From NCBI GenBank assembly GCA_029844215.1, contig CM056729.1:8432001-8496000 (forward strand): 64,000 nt of DNA, written 5' to 3'. Of the stretch, positions 1 through 11,424 are shown one piece after another. The notes under the pieces were generated by a model. The model was not told the origin of the DNA. It ran no database searches and worked only from the letters and a program-made list of their open reading frames with translations. Position 1 is the first letter of the stretch, and every line of letters starts with the position of its first letter. The DNA is from Przewalskia tangutica. Lineage: Eukaryota; Streptophyta; Magnoliopsida; Solanales; Solanaceae. Made by a program: the position numbers and the translations under genes.

Positions 1-641
1 AATACACACCCTATAAGCATATATTTTGTCATAGTAGATTTTGCATTATCACCTCCATATTGTACCCTATAAGATAATTTCGTAGGTTTCCTAATTACTT
101 CATAAATGCCCGTTTTCAATTAGAACTAACTTTACATATATTTTAAACAAAGTCTTATATTCTTATGTTGGTCAAAAAACACTTCTTTTATACTCACAAA
201 TATCTTTTGCTTAAGTTACTTTTAAAGCATGCATTTGAATCTAATTACCCTAGGTTTGGCAGGATAACCGCAAGTTAGCGGATCTTAGAGGGTGCCTAAC
301 CCCTTCCCTCTAGATTAATAAAGAACCCTTACCCAGAATCTCATTAAGTTTAGCAGACCATTAAAATGGAGTTAATGTTTTACTTCAAACTAGTTAAACA
401 TTTAGGTGTCCTAATTCACCCAATTAATTAGGTGGCGACTCCGCGAACCCTTGGCATTCTAGCAAACCTTTAGCATTTTAGCACCCTTTTAAACTTTAGC
501 ATCTTTTGCAATTTTAGCATCTTTTTTAATATTTTAAAAACTTCTTTAAACACTTTAACTAAACTATTTAGCATTTTATTTTTCTAACATTGCATTTTTA
601 AGCAGGAGTTTAGAATGCCGCGGCCGAAAAAGGGCGCGACA
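1..641 (+). mobile_element. 3' end of a large LTR (Ogre/Tat-like)
   Basis: The stretch from about 248 to 641 closely matches the last part of the LTRs at 19121-23385 and 27596-31788, including a conserved block around 250-460 and the terminal GCGCGACA. The upstream 240 bases differ, so this is a related subfamily whose LTR starts outside the window. No primer binding site follows, so this is a 3' LTR or a solo LTR end. It abuts a different LTR at 642, which indicates insertion into that older element. Confidence 0.8.
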
Positions 642-1040
642 CCCCTTCTCGGCCACAAGACCGCCCATGTGAGGGTGACAAGTGTCACCCTCTCGTTGGT
701 CCAAAATATTTCATCTCTCGGAAAAATCCGCAAAAATTATTAATGACATAGCCGGAATTTTCCCTTCGCAAGTTTTGTAAAACGATTCTAATCGGGGGTT
801 GTGAACAAAATTTCGATCCTATGCCTAACTTAAGGCTCAAACTTTAACGACGTCCGCAGACGCATACTACTGAAATACGGTATAACATTAACTGCTTTTG
901 CATTTTTGTCAAGCCACCCGTCCAAGGCACAATCGAATCACTAATCCAAAACCGGCTCAAACCGAGGCCCAAAATAAGGCCAATACACTTTCATCTATTT
1001 TCCCCCCAAAATACCAAACCCTAAACCTAAATATCTACCC

Positions 1041-1048
1041 TATAAATA
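1041..1048 (+). promoter_or_regulatory. TATA box of LTR
   Basis: TATAAATA lies in the expected place in the LTR, shortly upstream of a transcribed-looking GC-rich leader. The related LTR at 33687 has a comparable 'ctatataata' near 34203. The assignment rests on position and motif only. Confidence 0.5.
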
Positions 1049-1250
1049 AAATACTACCCTAGTCTCTTTAAACCCTCAGCACCCATCCGCTCACTCTCTT
1101 AAAACCTAGCGACTCTACTACCCCACCGCACAACACCATCACAGCCCCTGTCAATCCCGTCTCCCTCTCCCTGCATCCTCTCGTCGAACCAACACCTCAC
1201 CACCACTCACTGCTCCCGTCGAAGACCTTCAACCCTCTGTCCGCTGCCAT

Positions 1251-1273
1251 CGCCGGAGCTCATAGCTCCGGCG
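1251..1273. repeat. Perfect hairpin in LTR leader
   Basis: Two perfect 10-base arms (CGCCGGAGCT and AGCTCCGGCG) flank a 3-base loop about 210 bases after the TATA box. Analogous GCCGGAG hairpins occur in the related LTR at 34762-34783 and 35077-35099. Confidence 0.8.
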
Positions 1274-3155
1274 AACCATCACCACCTCTGCCCAACATCG
1301 ACACGCAACCCCCTTCCCGGCTGCCATTCCCGTCGACTACATCTCCGTCGACCACTACTCGGCGACCTTATCCCCTCCATCTCCATATACACCCACAACC
1401 AACACTCCCGTCGAACCTCCCGTCAATCCCAACACCACCGTCGCGTCGACCACCACCTGAGAGCCACCCTACGCCGATACCCACCGTCCCGCCACCGTTA
1501 AACCCCACCGTCGACCCCACACCTCGTTTCCGTCGCCGACCGTCGACCGCGCGCGATGAGCTACCACCGATTTTCTCCATGTTTATTGGTTGATTTTTGC
1601 CATGTTTGTTGGCCATTTTTACTACTTATGCTTTGCTATCTGACTACTGATTTTAACCATGTTGCTGGACTGATTTTCGATTATTTCTTTGGATTGATTT
1701 TGACCATTTTTCGCATCTTGATTTTCGCCATGTTTGATGGACTGATTTTCAGTCGTTGTTGCTACTAATTCTTGGTTATTTTAATGGATTGATTTTGGTC
1801 ATTGTTACTACTGATTTTCGGTTATTTGTTGGGCTGATTTTAGGCATGTTTTGGGTGATTTCGCTATGTTTGTGGATTGATTTTCGCTATGTTTGTGGAT
1901 CGATTTTTGGCCTTTTCTGATGATTTTTGGCAATTTTGTTGGCTCTTTGCCGTTGTTTTCGGCTATTTCTAGAGTTTCATTGTTTTACCATCATTTGACT
2001 GAGTTTGACAATCTTGCCCCTTTATTTTAGACTGATTGGAACAGTTTCTTATTTTCAAAAGAACATATACTGCACTGTTGTTATTTTACTGGTTTGAACA
2101 TGATACTGCACTTTGATTGGCCAATGAAAAAGTTATCCGTCGATTTTTGAGGCCTCCACATTCAAAGACGGAAAATAAAATAAATGAACCTTTCGTGCCA
2201 ATGATGATTTCTTCCACTTACATCGATAACCAACGTGCATTTGCAGTGAATTCTCGCACTTGTTTAGGTTGTCCCACTTTATATTTTTATATCGAGCCCT
2301 CCGTGTTTAAAACTATTCTTGTTTTGGCGCGGATCCAAAGTTTTATTTATTTTATTATTTTTAGCAATATTGGTCAATGAAGGAATCTCATCGCCCGATT
2401 TCCAAGGCCTCTGCACAAAAAGATTTGATTTATTTTTGGCTTTATTTATTAATTCTTACTATTATTTTAAAATTATTTATTCTATTACTAACACTTTTAC
2501 TAAGTGTTTATGCAGTATCCTGAGATGCATTTCAAAAAGAATGTCTGAGTTTTATTTTATCTTTGCATTTAATTTTAGCTTTATTATTTTGTATTGCATT
2601 TCATTGTGATTGTAAATTATGTAAAAATGTTTAGAATATGTAGAATAAAAGTCAATATATAATTAACCTAGATTTGAACGGATAACCGCAAGTTAGCGGA
2701 TCTTAAAGAATGTCTAACCCCTTCCCTTTAGGATAATAAAGAACCCTGATCCGTAATCTCATTAATTTCGCACCGTTAAATGGAGATTAATTGCGATTTT
2801 TATTGCAATAAATCAAGTGTCCGAATTCACATAAATAATTAGGTGGCGACTCTTAAAATCGCATTATTGCTTCATCCGAACCGCGCCAAAGAGCAACGTT
2901 GCGGTTACCGTTCAGACCCCGAGGTCAAAAACGGGCGCGACAAGCACTTTATGGTCTAATATTTCTAAAACACCCTTTTCGTGGTCTTATTTTGGTGTCT
3001 ATATCGGATAAGAATTAGTAAAATTAATTTTTTTATTTTAAGTTAAATTTTGAGCTATCCCTTTAGCTACGGTGATTTAATTGACAGGTAATTTAAAATA
3101 TATTTATTTAATGTGTGTAAATAATTTATTCATAGAAATATTATTTGCACCCATA

Positions 3156-3374
3156 TAAGGTATAAGTTTTTTTTTGTTGAAAAAGGAACCCGCAGCCGCT
3201 ACTCTTTCGAGTGCGCTCTGGGTAAACCTCGGACTGACGCAATACTCTGCAAATCACGTCAGTCAATTAACCACTTGACAAATCGTGTGTGACAGACTCA
3301 ACCAAGAAGATTTATACAGGGGATCGAACTCGTGACATTGCGGTTTCGCGCTCTACTGCTACACCTTGATAAAT
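3156..3374 (-). mobile_element. tRNA-derived SINE insertion
   Basis: This segment is absent from the otherwise matching copy at 15330-15345. Read on the minus strand it has an A-box-like 'tagcagtagagcg', a good B box (GAGTTCGATCC, near 3323-3333) and ends in an A-rich tail (plus-strand poly-T at 3169-3177). These are the marks of a Pol III SINE. Flanking duplications are too decayed to define. Confidence 0.65.
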
Positions 3375-3491
3375 ATAGTATTTGACAAGTACGTAAATTT
3401 TAAAGTAGATAAAAAGTAATTAAGTGAATAAGTGAACAAGTGAATTAGAGAAATATTGTGATAAGTTGTTGGATTAGTTCACAAACATTAA

Positions 3492-3899
3492 GGGTGTGTT
3501 TGGTTCGCGCAGGGTAAACGGAATTGAATTCAGAAAGAGAATGGAAAGGAAAGGAAAGGAATTACCCTGATTGTCCCTACATGTTTGGTTCTGAGTGTTC
3601 CGGGGTTCGGGATCTGTGGTCCGGGATCCGGTTGAGTCCGGATCGTGGTCCGGATCCGAGTTCGAGGTCCGGTGTTCTGTGGTGCAGGGTTCGGATTGGG
3701 TTGGGGTCCGGTGGTCAGTGGTCCGGATCAGGTTGGGAAAGGGAATCGAAATACCTAGGGGGTGGGGAATGGGGGAAAGGAATTGATTAATGAAAATGAG
3801 GTAAAGGGAATGATTGATTCCCCCAAATAAACAACAACAAAGGAAATTCCATTCCCCATTCCCCATTCCCTTTCCTGATTCCCCCAACCAAACGCCCCC
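3492..3899. mobile_element. PIF/Harbinger-type MITE
   Basis: The 408-base element has terminal inverted repeats GGGTGTGTTTGGTT and GGGGGCGTTTGGTT and is flanked by the 3-base duplication TAA (3489-3491 and 3900-3902). The right copy of the duplicated block (near 15475) shows the empty site with a single TAA, which confirms the boundaries. The interior is repetitive (ggaaagg and ggtccgga words) and the small ORFs in it are incidental. Confidence 0.92.
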
Positions 3900-4505
3900 T
3901 AAGTGTCTTGAAAGAGAGAAACAAGTGCTGGGCATTTTGGAGTTTCAGTTGCCGCATATTGAGTGTTAGGTATTTTCGTAACACTATAGATGTTTTAGTG
4001 TGAATTCTTATTATTTAGGTGGACAATCATTGAGTAATGGGTTGGGCAATGACTGGAAAGTGATTAGTCAAGGTTTACAATTAGTGAAGTTCATTTCATT
4101 ATCGTGTGCTGTAGGCAATTATTTCAAGATTTGTGTGTTTTTTTTAAATTATTATATAAATTGTGGAAATTTATCAATTTTGATTAGGTGGTAATGATTA
4201 GATAATGATTGAGGGCTCTTGATGAAGGAATTATTTTTGGGCAAGACTGATAGATTGAAATAAGATCCTGAACGTTTGTTTTCTGGTTTGAAAAGTCAAT
4301 GTTCGAAAATCTTCTTCTGTTTTCGAAATTTTCTTGTATATATCATGTTGAAATTTCAACCTTTATATGTTGGTCTACTTTATTGAATATTAAGTGTACG
4401 GCGTGTTTGACAAGATAAAGTTGTAATTGGTACGAGAGTGGACTTTGTCTTCAGACGTGAAAAGTTAAGTTGGACTTCGACGTGACTACAGGATAGGGGT
4501 TTTAT

Positions 4506-4700
4506 TAGAAATTTACTAGACGTGAAATGTAGGTGATCCTATTAATTAATTATGACTCGAACAATTGGGGTCTCGCATGTCGGAAACATTGTTTCCACAC
4601 ACGTGTAAATAATGTACCAAGGATCGCAAATTTTCTTAGTGGAAGAGATATTGGTAGGTATACGAATTGTTTGAGACGTAAGATGATAGGCGATTATTGG
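4506..4700 (+). mobile_element. Truncated copia LTR fragment
   Basis: About 195 bases match the start of the copia LTRs at 54159 and 60037: 'gaaatttacta', the block around 'atgactcgaacaattgggg', 'cacacacgtg' and 'tacgaattgtttgagacgta'. It ends abruptly at 4700 where an unrelated copia fragment begins. No TSD was found. Confidence 0.75.
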
Positions 4701-4710
4701 TAAACCAGAG

Positions 4711-6438
4711 CCCCACATCTGATTAATAATCTAATCTCTATCCGCAAATTCACTCGTAATAACTCTGTCTCCGTTGATTTTGACCCTTGTGGTTTCACTA
4801 TGAAGGATCTTCATACGGGGACACCTCTTACGAGATCACGATAGACGGGATCTCTATCCATTCACTCCCACCTCCATTGCCAAATCTAGCTCTCCCGTCT
4901 CTGCGGCCATTTCTTCTTCCACACGTGGCATAATAGGCAGTCATCCAGAGCCCTGTTTTAATTTTCTTAGAGGCAATAATTTCATTACTTGTAATGGGAA
5001 GCATGCCCAAAACAGTGTTTCTTGTTCTTTAGGCAAACATACTCGTCTTCCGTTTAAGTCATCCACTAGTGTTACTTTTGCACCATTTGATATTATACGT
5101 ATGCGATTTATAGGCATCACGCATTTGCTAGTTCTCTGGCCATAAATACTATCTTATCCTACTAGATGACTTTTCTCACTTTGTTTGGTTGTATCCTCTC
5201 AAATTTAAATCGGAAGTGTTTGTCAAATTTCTTGAGTTTCGAACATTCATTCAAACACAATTTGAAAAAATATAAAATCTTTTCAGTGCGATAATGGTTG
5301 TAAATTCAACAACTCTATGTTTCACCATTTTTGTACTAATAATGGCATGGTTTTTCTCCCGCCTCACACTCCTCAAGCGGTAAAAATTTGAAAGAATCAT
5401 CCGCACCGTTAACAATATGATTCGCGCTCTATCGATTCATGTCTCACTCATCCATCCTTACGTGTCTATGATGCTAAAATGTCGAATATGTTCTCAATAT
5501 CCTCCAACTAGCACCCTTCACAATATGACCCCTACCGAAATTCTCTATCATGAGCCCCTCTTATGACCGTCTACGAATATTGGTTGTATCTTATCCTAAC
5601 GCCTCTCGCCCTCACAAACTAGCCCACGGTCCTCTTTGTGTCTACCTAGGCTTCCCGAACCGTATGGGCTATCTATGCTATGACTTGTCCGTCGGATCAA
5701 TATCTCTCGTCACGTCACATTCGACGAGACCGCATTCCGTTTTGAATCTTAAGCAGTTCCAAAACCGGATTACTCTTTTCTAGCGAGCCCGCCATTTCTC
5801 CCATCATCCTAAGGCAATTAGAGCATAGCACTTCTCTTGATGTCGCTGCCCCGAAAGTCGGCCGGCCAGACCAAAACCCGCGAACAGTCCACGATTCACC
5901 GTCGGCAGGCCGTGCCCGATCTTTGGCGCCCACGCGCCAAAACATCGAAAGGTGCATCGGTCCTCGGCCAGCGACAACGATCACGGCGCGCCGCCGGTTC
6001 CTCCAGTGCGCGGCGCTACTCTGCGTCCTCCTTCTCCGTATCCAACAAATCCTTCCGCCTGGAACCTCCACTATCCCCGCTCACCAAATGGAAACTCGTG
6101 CAAAACGTGAAATCTTCAAACCCGAAGTCGATTTAACATGCGCGAACCGTTTCACGATTCCCGAGAACCTATATTGGCCAAACAAGACCCTAATTGGAAT
6201 ACGATTATATGGAGGAATTGATGCTTTAACTAAACAACACACATGAGATCTAGTACTGGGCGGGGGGTGAATGTGATTGGTTATGCGTGGCTATTTCGTC
6301 ACAAATTCGGAGACAATGGAGATCTTTAGAGGTATAAGGCACGACTTAGGCTAATGGCACAAATCAGCAGAAGGGTATTGATTGTGGTGAGACCTTCAGC
6401 CCGGTTGTCAAACCGGCTACCATCCGCACAATTTTGAG
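4711..6438 (+). pseudogene. Ale-type copia pol relic (protease end to start of RT)
   Basis: Reading on the plus strand, this matches the reverse complement of about 50290-52120 inside the complete minus-strand element at 48835-53712. It covers the GAG-pre-integrase zinc-finger region ('PFDIIR' near 5085-5100), the integrase core with degraded frames (5150-5560), a C-terminal integrase stretch at 5550-5783, the variable integrase-RT linker (5790-6080), and the start of reverse transcriptase up to 'cgcacaattttgag'. Many stops and indels break it. It is interrupted at 6438 by a hAT element and resumes at 7183. Both LTRs are missing. Confidence 0.8.
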
Positions 6439-7180
6439 TAGACACATCCATTGGGTGGGGACCGGCTACCGGCGTAAAAATCGGGGCGGGGCAGCGTTTT
6501 CTAACCCGAGCCATCCGACCGAAACTTGGGGACGATCACACGTAGGTCGGGCGAGTCGAATTTGACCTCCCTACCGCCCGGCGTTGACCGACCGACCCGC
6601 CTTGATCCGCTACTGTCCGATCATAATTCATATATATGAGTTTATTTTTACATGTTTTTAGAATATATGTGATGTAAACTTTATGTTTTAATGTGAAGCA
6701 TTGACTAGTTGTAAATTGGTTCAACTTCATATGGTCATAACTTTGCGCTCGGATGTCCGATTTACCCAAAGTTTTTTTATTTCATGTATTTTTTCGAGAC
6801 GGAGGTGGTCACAAGCAGTTTGGCCAAATCGATTTTCTAAAAAACATCTTTTTTCTCACTAAATTTGAATTTTCCCCCAAATTCTTTTTTCCCCTTTTCG
6901 AAGCTAAATATCTCGCGATATACAATAGATTTCAACGTTAAAATTTCGTGATAATGTGTCTGAGAATGTCAATTTCAGTATTGGAAAGTTAATATAAAAA
7001 AAATAATAAAATTGTTGGGCCCCGACCCCGACCCGTCCAAAATTCCACATTTTTTTATTTTTAGGTAGTCGTATTTGACCAGAGGCGTAGGGTACCGATG
7101 GAGTCGGGCAGTCGAATTTTTAAGAAATAGGTCGTGGCGCAGTGGAAAAAGCCACCCGACCCGAACTTTGGACAGGTCTA
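6439..7180. mobile_element. Non-autonomous hAT element
   Basis: This 742-base insertion splits the copia RT. Ends are TAGACACATCCA and, inverted, TAGACCTGTCCA (9 of 12 alike), followed by subterminal GGGTCGGG-type words common in plant hAT elements. The flanking 8-mers are attttgag (6431-6438) and gctttgag (7181-7188). The uninterrupted sequence in the minus copy (near 50293) reads gttttgag, so an 8-base TSD with one later change on each side fits. Its core (about 6700-6945) is shared with 45630-45870. It lacks a transposase. Confidence 0.8.
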
Positions 7181-7182
7181 GC

Positions 7183-7918
7183 TTTGAGCATTGTCATGGG
7201 CAAACACTGGCCGATCCATCAGCTTGATGTGAAGAATGCATTCTTACATGGGGATCTGAGAGAGACAGTCTACATGCATCAACCGCCAGTGTTCACTCAT
7301 CCAGCAGTTCCTCATTATGTGTGTCGTCTCCGTAAGTCACTATATGGCATGAAACAGGGCCCCCGTGCGTGGTATGATCGCTTTGTCAGGTATATCTTGC
7401 ATATTAGGTTTGTATGCAGCAAGAGTGATGTAATGTTGCATCGACGGATTGAAAAATGAGATTATTGCCTTTCTTAAGTCCGAATTTGCAATGACGGATT
7501 TGGGGAAGCTGAGTTACTTTTTGGGGATATCAGTGACCAGGTCTGCCAATCATATGTTCTTGTGTCAGCGTAAGTATGCAGAGGAGATTGTGTACAGGGC
7601 TAAGATGGCGAACTGCAAAGAGGTGCCTACTCCAGTTGATTCTAAATCTAAGCTCAGTGTCATGGATGGTGCTCCAGTCTCTGATCCTACTCTGTATAGG
7701 AGCCTTGCAGGTGCACTTCAGTATCTCACTTTCACCAGGCCAGACATAGCTTATGTTGTTCGGCGTGTGCTTATTCACACGCCCTGCGAGTCTCGTTTCA
7801 TCGCTTCTTAAGCGTATCATTCGATACATTAAGGGCACTCTTGATTATGGTTTGCACCTATACCCCTCTGCACCAAACATGTTGCTTTCATATACGGATG
7901 CAGATTGGGCAGAGTGTC
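7183..7918 (+). pseudogene. Ale-type copia RT/RNase H relic, continued
   Basis: After the hAT insertion the RT resumes with 'LSIVMGKHWPIHQLDVKNAF' and reaches 'CRLRKSLYGMKQGPRAWYDR', then RNase H leading sequence ('LTFTRPDIAYVV') and 'LLSYTDADW'. A deletion near 7440 removes the segment containing the catalytic YVDD motif, which is intact in the relative near 49990-50010. The relic stops abruptly at about 7918 against an LTR relic of another family. It is dead. Confidence 0.85.
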
Positions 7919-8347
7919 TGGACGAAAGTACCCCGATACTTGTGTAGCATAATAGGTTATTGTTCTTAATCCTCCTATGTAGTAAATCCTATCATAGAAA
8001 TATATAAGGGTTCTGCACTGGGGTTGAGTGTTTATATATTCTAACTAGAATATAAAACGGTCTAGTTAACCTGTTATCTTAACGTCGAAGAAGAAGTCAG
8101 TCTAGTTGTATTAAGGATTGAATACAGTGGATAGTTGAGGATCTTGGATGCCCTAGTTCTCCATCATAACTGATTTATTTTCATAATTAGTTTATTTCCG
8201 GCATTAGTTTTAATTATTAGTCTCAAAATATAAACAAATTAACGTTAACCAAATAGATACCATAGAATAGATAACCGGTACTTGAAAACCAGTCTCTGAG
8301 GACGATATTCGGTCTTACCTAGACTATATTACTTGTAACTATACGTA
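7919..8347 (+). mobile_element. LTR relic (family with tRNA-Asp PBS), left part
   Basis: This matches 9211-9640 of the neighbouring solo LTR and the minus-strand LTR at 36887-37685. It starts mid-LTR at the copia junction and is interrupted at 8347 by the solo LTR 8348-9675. It resumes at 9676-9714 with 'catttgcgttaagcgtgtgg', the counterpart of the family's LTR end. Confidence 0.85.
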
Positions 8348-9675
8348 TGATCGGTGTATTTTATACACACTTTTTGAGTCATTTTTAGTTAGTATTGTAC
8401 TCATTTTGTTTATGTTTAGTATAGTATTAGAGTCGTTTTCCTTTCTTTTGTGTCACAGTGGTTAGAAATGGAGAAATGACAAAAAAAAGATGAAATGAGC
8501 AAAAATGAGATGGAATTGCACACAAAGGGGCCAATAAGTGAAGTCTAAGAAATCCCGGGAAGTATAGAGGAAATCAGACGAACTCCGGACGAAAAAAAGG
8601 ACGACGAAACGAAAATCCGCCAGAAAAATGCCTCAGGCACCGCTACACGATGTTCCGGAAGTTGATTTCACAGAGTTTTTCGCCGTGACTTCCGATCGCA
8701 GGGCCACCGATCGCGTATTTTGACGGGTTGGACCGAATTTGACACTTTTTCAGGGTCCAAAAGGGATAACTTTTCCTACCTACATAATCCCTAACCTTTG
8801 ACCTAAAGGATTCTTGGGCTATAAATAGTCTCTACATCATTAGAATTCATTATTGTACATACAACACAACTTAGGAGGTTAATATTGGAGGCTTTTCAAG
8901 TATTTTCTTTTCTTTCTTTTTGCTTTGTTTATTTCAGTTCATGTATGGATATTGTATTAGTTCTTAGCGTGACTATGACTAGAAACTAATTACTTATTTA
9001 GGGATTTCCTTGTGATTCTCTTGAAACTCTTATTCATGAAGTAATACATTAGTTGATTTCTTCTTCACTTGTTTAAGATTTATTCAATAGTTGCTTTGAT
9101 TGTTTGATAATTAATTGATCACTAGTTATCATCACTTATATGAGTTCTAATCGAAATCCGAAAGGGGAGATTGTGAATATGCTATAGTTGAATAAACATA
9201 GGTTTAAATCGTGGACGAAAGTACCCCGATACTTGTGTAGCTTAATAGGTTATTGCTCTTAATCCTCCTTTGTAGTCAATCTTGTCATCGAAAGATGAAG
9301 GGTTCTCCATTGGGGTTGAATGTTTATATTACCTTAACAGAGTATAAAGCGGTCTAGTTAACTTTCTTATCTTAACGTAGAAGGAGAAGTTAGTCTAATT
9401 GTATTAAGGATTGAATAGAGTGGATAGTTGATGATCTTGGAAGCCCTAATTCTCCATCATAACTGATTTAAATCAAAGTATTTTCATAATTAGTTTATTT
9501 CCTGCATTATTAGTTTAGAATTCCAACTCAATTAACGTTAACCAAATAGAAACTAAAGCATATATAATCGGTACTTGAAAACCAGTCCCTGATGATGATA
9601 TTCAGTCTTACCTAGACTATATTACTTGTCACAATACGTGCACTTGCGTTTAGCGTGTGTATAAGTCACGCATCA
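8348..9675 (+). mobile_element. Solo LTR, 1328 bp, TSD ACGTA
   Basis: It begins TGATCGGTGTATTTTATA and ends GCATCA, and is bracketed by the direct repeat ACGTA (8343-8347 and 9676-9680). No internal region is present, so it is the product of LTR-LTR recombination. The host site is another LTR of the same family. A TATA box is at 8820-8827. Other family members are at 16890-18259 and, on the minus strand with primer site, at 36887-37685. Confidence 0.93.
8820..8827 (+). promoter_or_regulatory. TATA box of solo LTR
   Basis: TATAAATA within 'gggctataaatagtc', about 85 bases downstream of a GC-richer tract (8630-8735). It occupies the same place as TATAAAAG at 17366 in the related solo LTR. Confidence 0.6.
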
Positions 9676-9714
9676 ACGTACATTTGCGTTAAGCGTGTGG
9701 AAAATCGCTAACAA
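9676..9714 (+). mobile_element. LTR relic, right part
   Basis: This is the continuation of the LTR relic 7919-8347 beyond the nested solo LTR. The wording 'gtacatttgcgttaagcgtgtgg' corresponds to the family's terminal region. Confidence 0.7.
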
Positions 9715-10078
9715 CGGGGCCCTGTTCCGTCATATTTCATTATAGTACTCTTAGAGGTCTGTAGACAGGTGTGGGTGTTAGACGAGTTTTGGACTTGAGT
9801 GGATTGTATATATGTTTTGGTCATCTGTACTACTGTTACACTTTATATTGGGATGTTCCCGTATATAGCGGCAGCCTTGTCGGCTTGCCCATTTTGTTAT
9901 GTTGAATTGTTGTGACTCATGCATACGTCCCTTTTGATATATAACGTTATGAGTCAGCAACTTATTGTCATGAGGTTTATATGTTGCTCTTGGTATCAGT
10001 CGAATTATATGTGACAGGTCAGTGTAAGGGAATCCAATTAGGGCACCGGGTCGCAGCCCGTCGGTTCGGGTCGTGACA
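9715..10078 (+). mobile_element. Probable Ty3/gypsy LTR end fragment
   Basis: The text 'cttagaggtctgtagacag', the phrase 'ttatgagtcagcaacttatt' and a terminus 'cggttcgggtcgtgaca' are typical of solanaceous Del/Tekay-like LTR ends, recalled as a family style and not searched. No TSD or primer site is identifiable. The small minus-strand ORF across it is incidental. Confidence 0.5.
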
Positions 10079-10551
10079 CAGAAGACAAAGAAACTAGAAT
10101 AAGGTATTTCAGTAGACTTTTGTTTCAAATTTTCTCAATTTGATATTGCCTTATATTACAACATCAAGATAGCACCGATAGAAGCATCACAAAAACAAAA
10201 TCAAGAATGGAGATGATGTGAGACCAGAATTCCTTTACAAATTTTCAGAAGTGAGAAAAACCAGAATTCTTTTACAAATTTTTCTGAAGTAGAGAAAATT
10301 TCCTTACATAATTTTTCCAGTAAAGAACTATGTGAGTCGAGTCGCTGGTTGAGACTGGTGATCTAATCACCTGCTATGATACTATGTAGAACATAGTGTG
10401 ATATTCACGGAATATACACACTGTATACAGAACTGTGGACTTGTCAAATTCAAGAAGATAGAAGGAAGAAGAAGAAGAAGTTGAGAAGAAGTAAGGCATT
10501 TAGTATGTAATCTTGTTATTCATTTCGTTCAGGATTTACATTATGAGAATA

Positions 10552-10554
<3 letters not shown>
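10079..10554. other. Unassigned sequence with a short repeated phrase
   Basis: No gene is visible. Around 10220-10310 the phrase 'ccagaattc(c/t)tttacaaattt' is repeated about twice, followed by a GAA-rich patch (10455-10475). The stretch may be decayed LTR or UTR sequence. Confidence 0.4.

Positions 10555-10602
<48 letters not shown>
10555..10602. repeat. (AT)n microsatellite
   Basis: About 24 uninterrupted AT dinucleotides. Confidence 0.98.
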
Positions 10603-10605
<3 letters not shown>

Positions 10606-10702
10606 GATTAAGAAGTTAGTTAAGTCTTAATAACCATTCTCTGGCTCACAACTAACTACTAACCTCCTAACTATATTTCTAACTTCTTTAACTATATTTA
10701 AT

Positions 10703-11218
10703 CTATCTCAACATGAAGCGATTGACTATTGGATTTTGTTCGAAAACAAGAGTTTTTTTGTCATTCTCTAACCTAAAGACTAGTTGGCCTTCAGGGCATA
10801 TCGAATCGACTCTCATTCCTGCTTGAATGAAAAGGCCAATCAATCTTATGAAAGAGCCCCGCCTCAGGTCGGATCTAATCTTACTAGATGAAGGAAAGTC
10901 AGAAAGCCAAGAACGTATTCTATGCCGTGTAGTTTTGGAAATGAGCAATTAGTTAACTATCAACCCAGAGACACTTTGGCTTGCTAGGCCCCTTACTCTT
11001 AGAATAGCTTACATATGCCCCCTACTGCTATTTTTATTCAGAAGGAGGTTGACAACCCTGCCCTGCTAACTCATTTCAAGAAAGTCAACTCATGCACCAA
11101 TCGACTTAGTTTAATTAAAAGAAAAATTAGTCGGATTTTCACCAATACTCTTATGCGCGTGATTCCTCTTTGAGCGATTTGGCTTGGCCACTGATTCAGA
11201 CCTCCATTAAGTGCAAAG
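10703..11218. other. Possible organelle-derived insert (NUMT)
   Basis: This stretch differs from its AT-rich surroundings: near-balanced composition, few homopolymers, and plant-mitochondrial-style text such as 'ccggcctcaggtcgg'-like phrases near 10860 and 'gccccttactcttagaatag'. A minus-strand 81-codon ORF (10703-10948) shows no recognisable domain. No mitochondrial gene was identified, so this is a stylistic inference only. Confidence 0.3.
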
Positions 11219-11230
11219 AAATAAAGCCTT

Positions 11231-11424
11231 TCTGGGGTATGGGGTCGTAATGCGGTGAACGTATTAAGGTGGGGCCAGTCACTTTAAAAAGTTTACCTAC
11301 CACAGTTTTAATCTACTGAGTCCAGCTTAACTGGAGCAAAATTCTTGCCTGTACCCTAGGGTCGCAGGTTCGAATCCCCTCGGCGGATATCCTCATTGGG
11401 TGCGGATTACACGTTAACCAAAAA
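11231..11424 (+). mobile_element. SINE-like insertion with 12-bp TSD
   Basis: A 194-base segment is flanked by the exact repeat AAATAAAGCCTT (11219-11230 and 11425-11436). It has a tRNA-like A box (AGCTTAACTGGAGC near 11325), a good B box (GGTTCGAATCC near 11368), and a short A-rich tail. The roughly 100 bases before the A box are longer than in typical SINEs, so the 5' part may be composite. Confidence 0.7.

Larger units (their letters stand above)
642..2942 (+). mobile_element. 3' part of an LTR, related to the solo LTR at 33687
   Basis: This segment shares the layout of the solo LTR at 33687-36273: a C-rich leader with 'aaccctaaacctaa', a TATA box at 1041-1048, a GC-rich stretch (1080-1560), a T-rich stretch with repeated 'tgatttt' words, and a terminal block (2665-2860) on the theme 'ccgcaagttagcggatct'. 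It ends in GCGCGACA at 2942. Its beginning was displaced by the element ending at 641. The sequence right after it matches 15130 onward, so the LTR inserted into the left copy of the duplicated block. A gag or pol ORF is not present. Confidence 0.75.
2943..4420. repeat. Duplicated block, left copy
   Basis: Apart from two insertions, this block aligns with 15130-15968. Shared landmarks are 'atatcggataagaattagt', 'gagctatccctttagctacg', 'caagtgctgggcattttgg' and 'tatatatcatgttgaaattt'. The left copy carries a SINE (about 3156-3374) and a MITE (3492-3899) absent from the right copy, so both insertions are younger than the duplication. Its left edge is cut by the LTR ending at 2942. In the right copy the block lies just upstream of a candidate minus-strand exon, so it may be promoter-proximal DNA of a duplicated gene. 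Confidence 0.8.

Noticed and set aside
1368..1616. Gly/Arg-rich minus-strand ORF of 82 codons
   Set aside because: It lies in the GC-rich leader of an LTR; its Gly-rich composition mirrors C-rich plus-strand text, and the related LTR does not conserve the frame.
3474..3935. 153-codon minus-strand ORF
   Set aside because: It spans a MITE whose boundaries are proven by an empty site; the frame is composition-driven.
9778..10128. 116-codon minus-strand ORF
   Set aside because: Antisense to an LTR relic, with no domain or start context.
10703..10948. 81-codon minus-strand ORF as a gene
   Set aside because: No recognised domain; it sits in a possible organelle-derived stretch.
11231..11424. tRNA gene suggested by 'ggttcgaatcc'
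   Set aside because: A cloverleaf cannot be formed; the TSD and A-tail show it is a SINE-like insertion.
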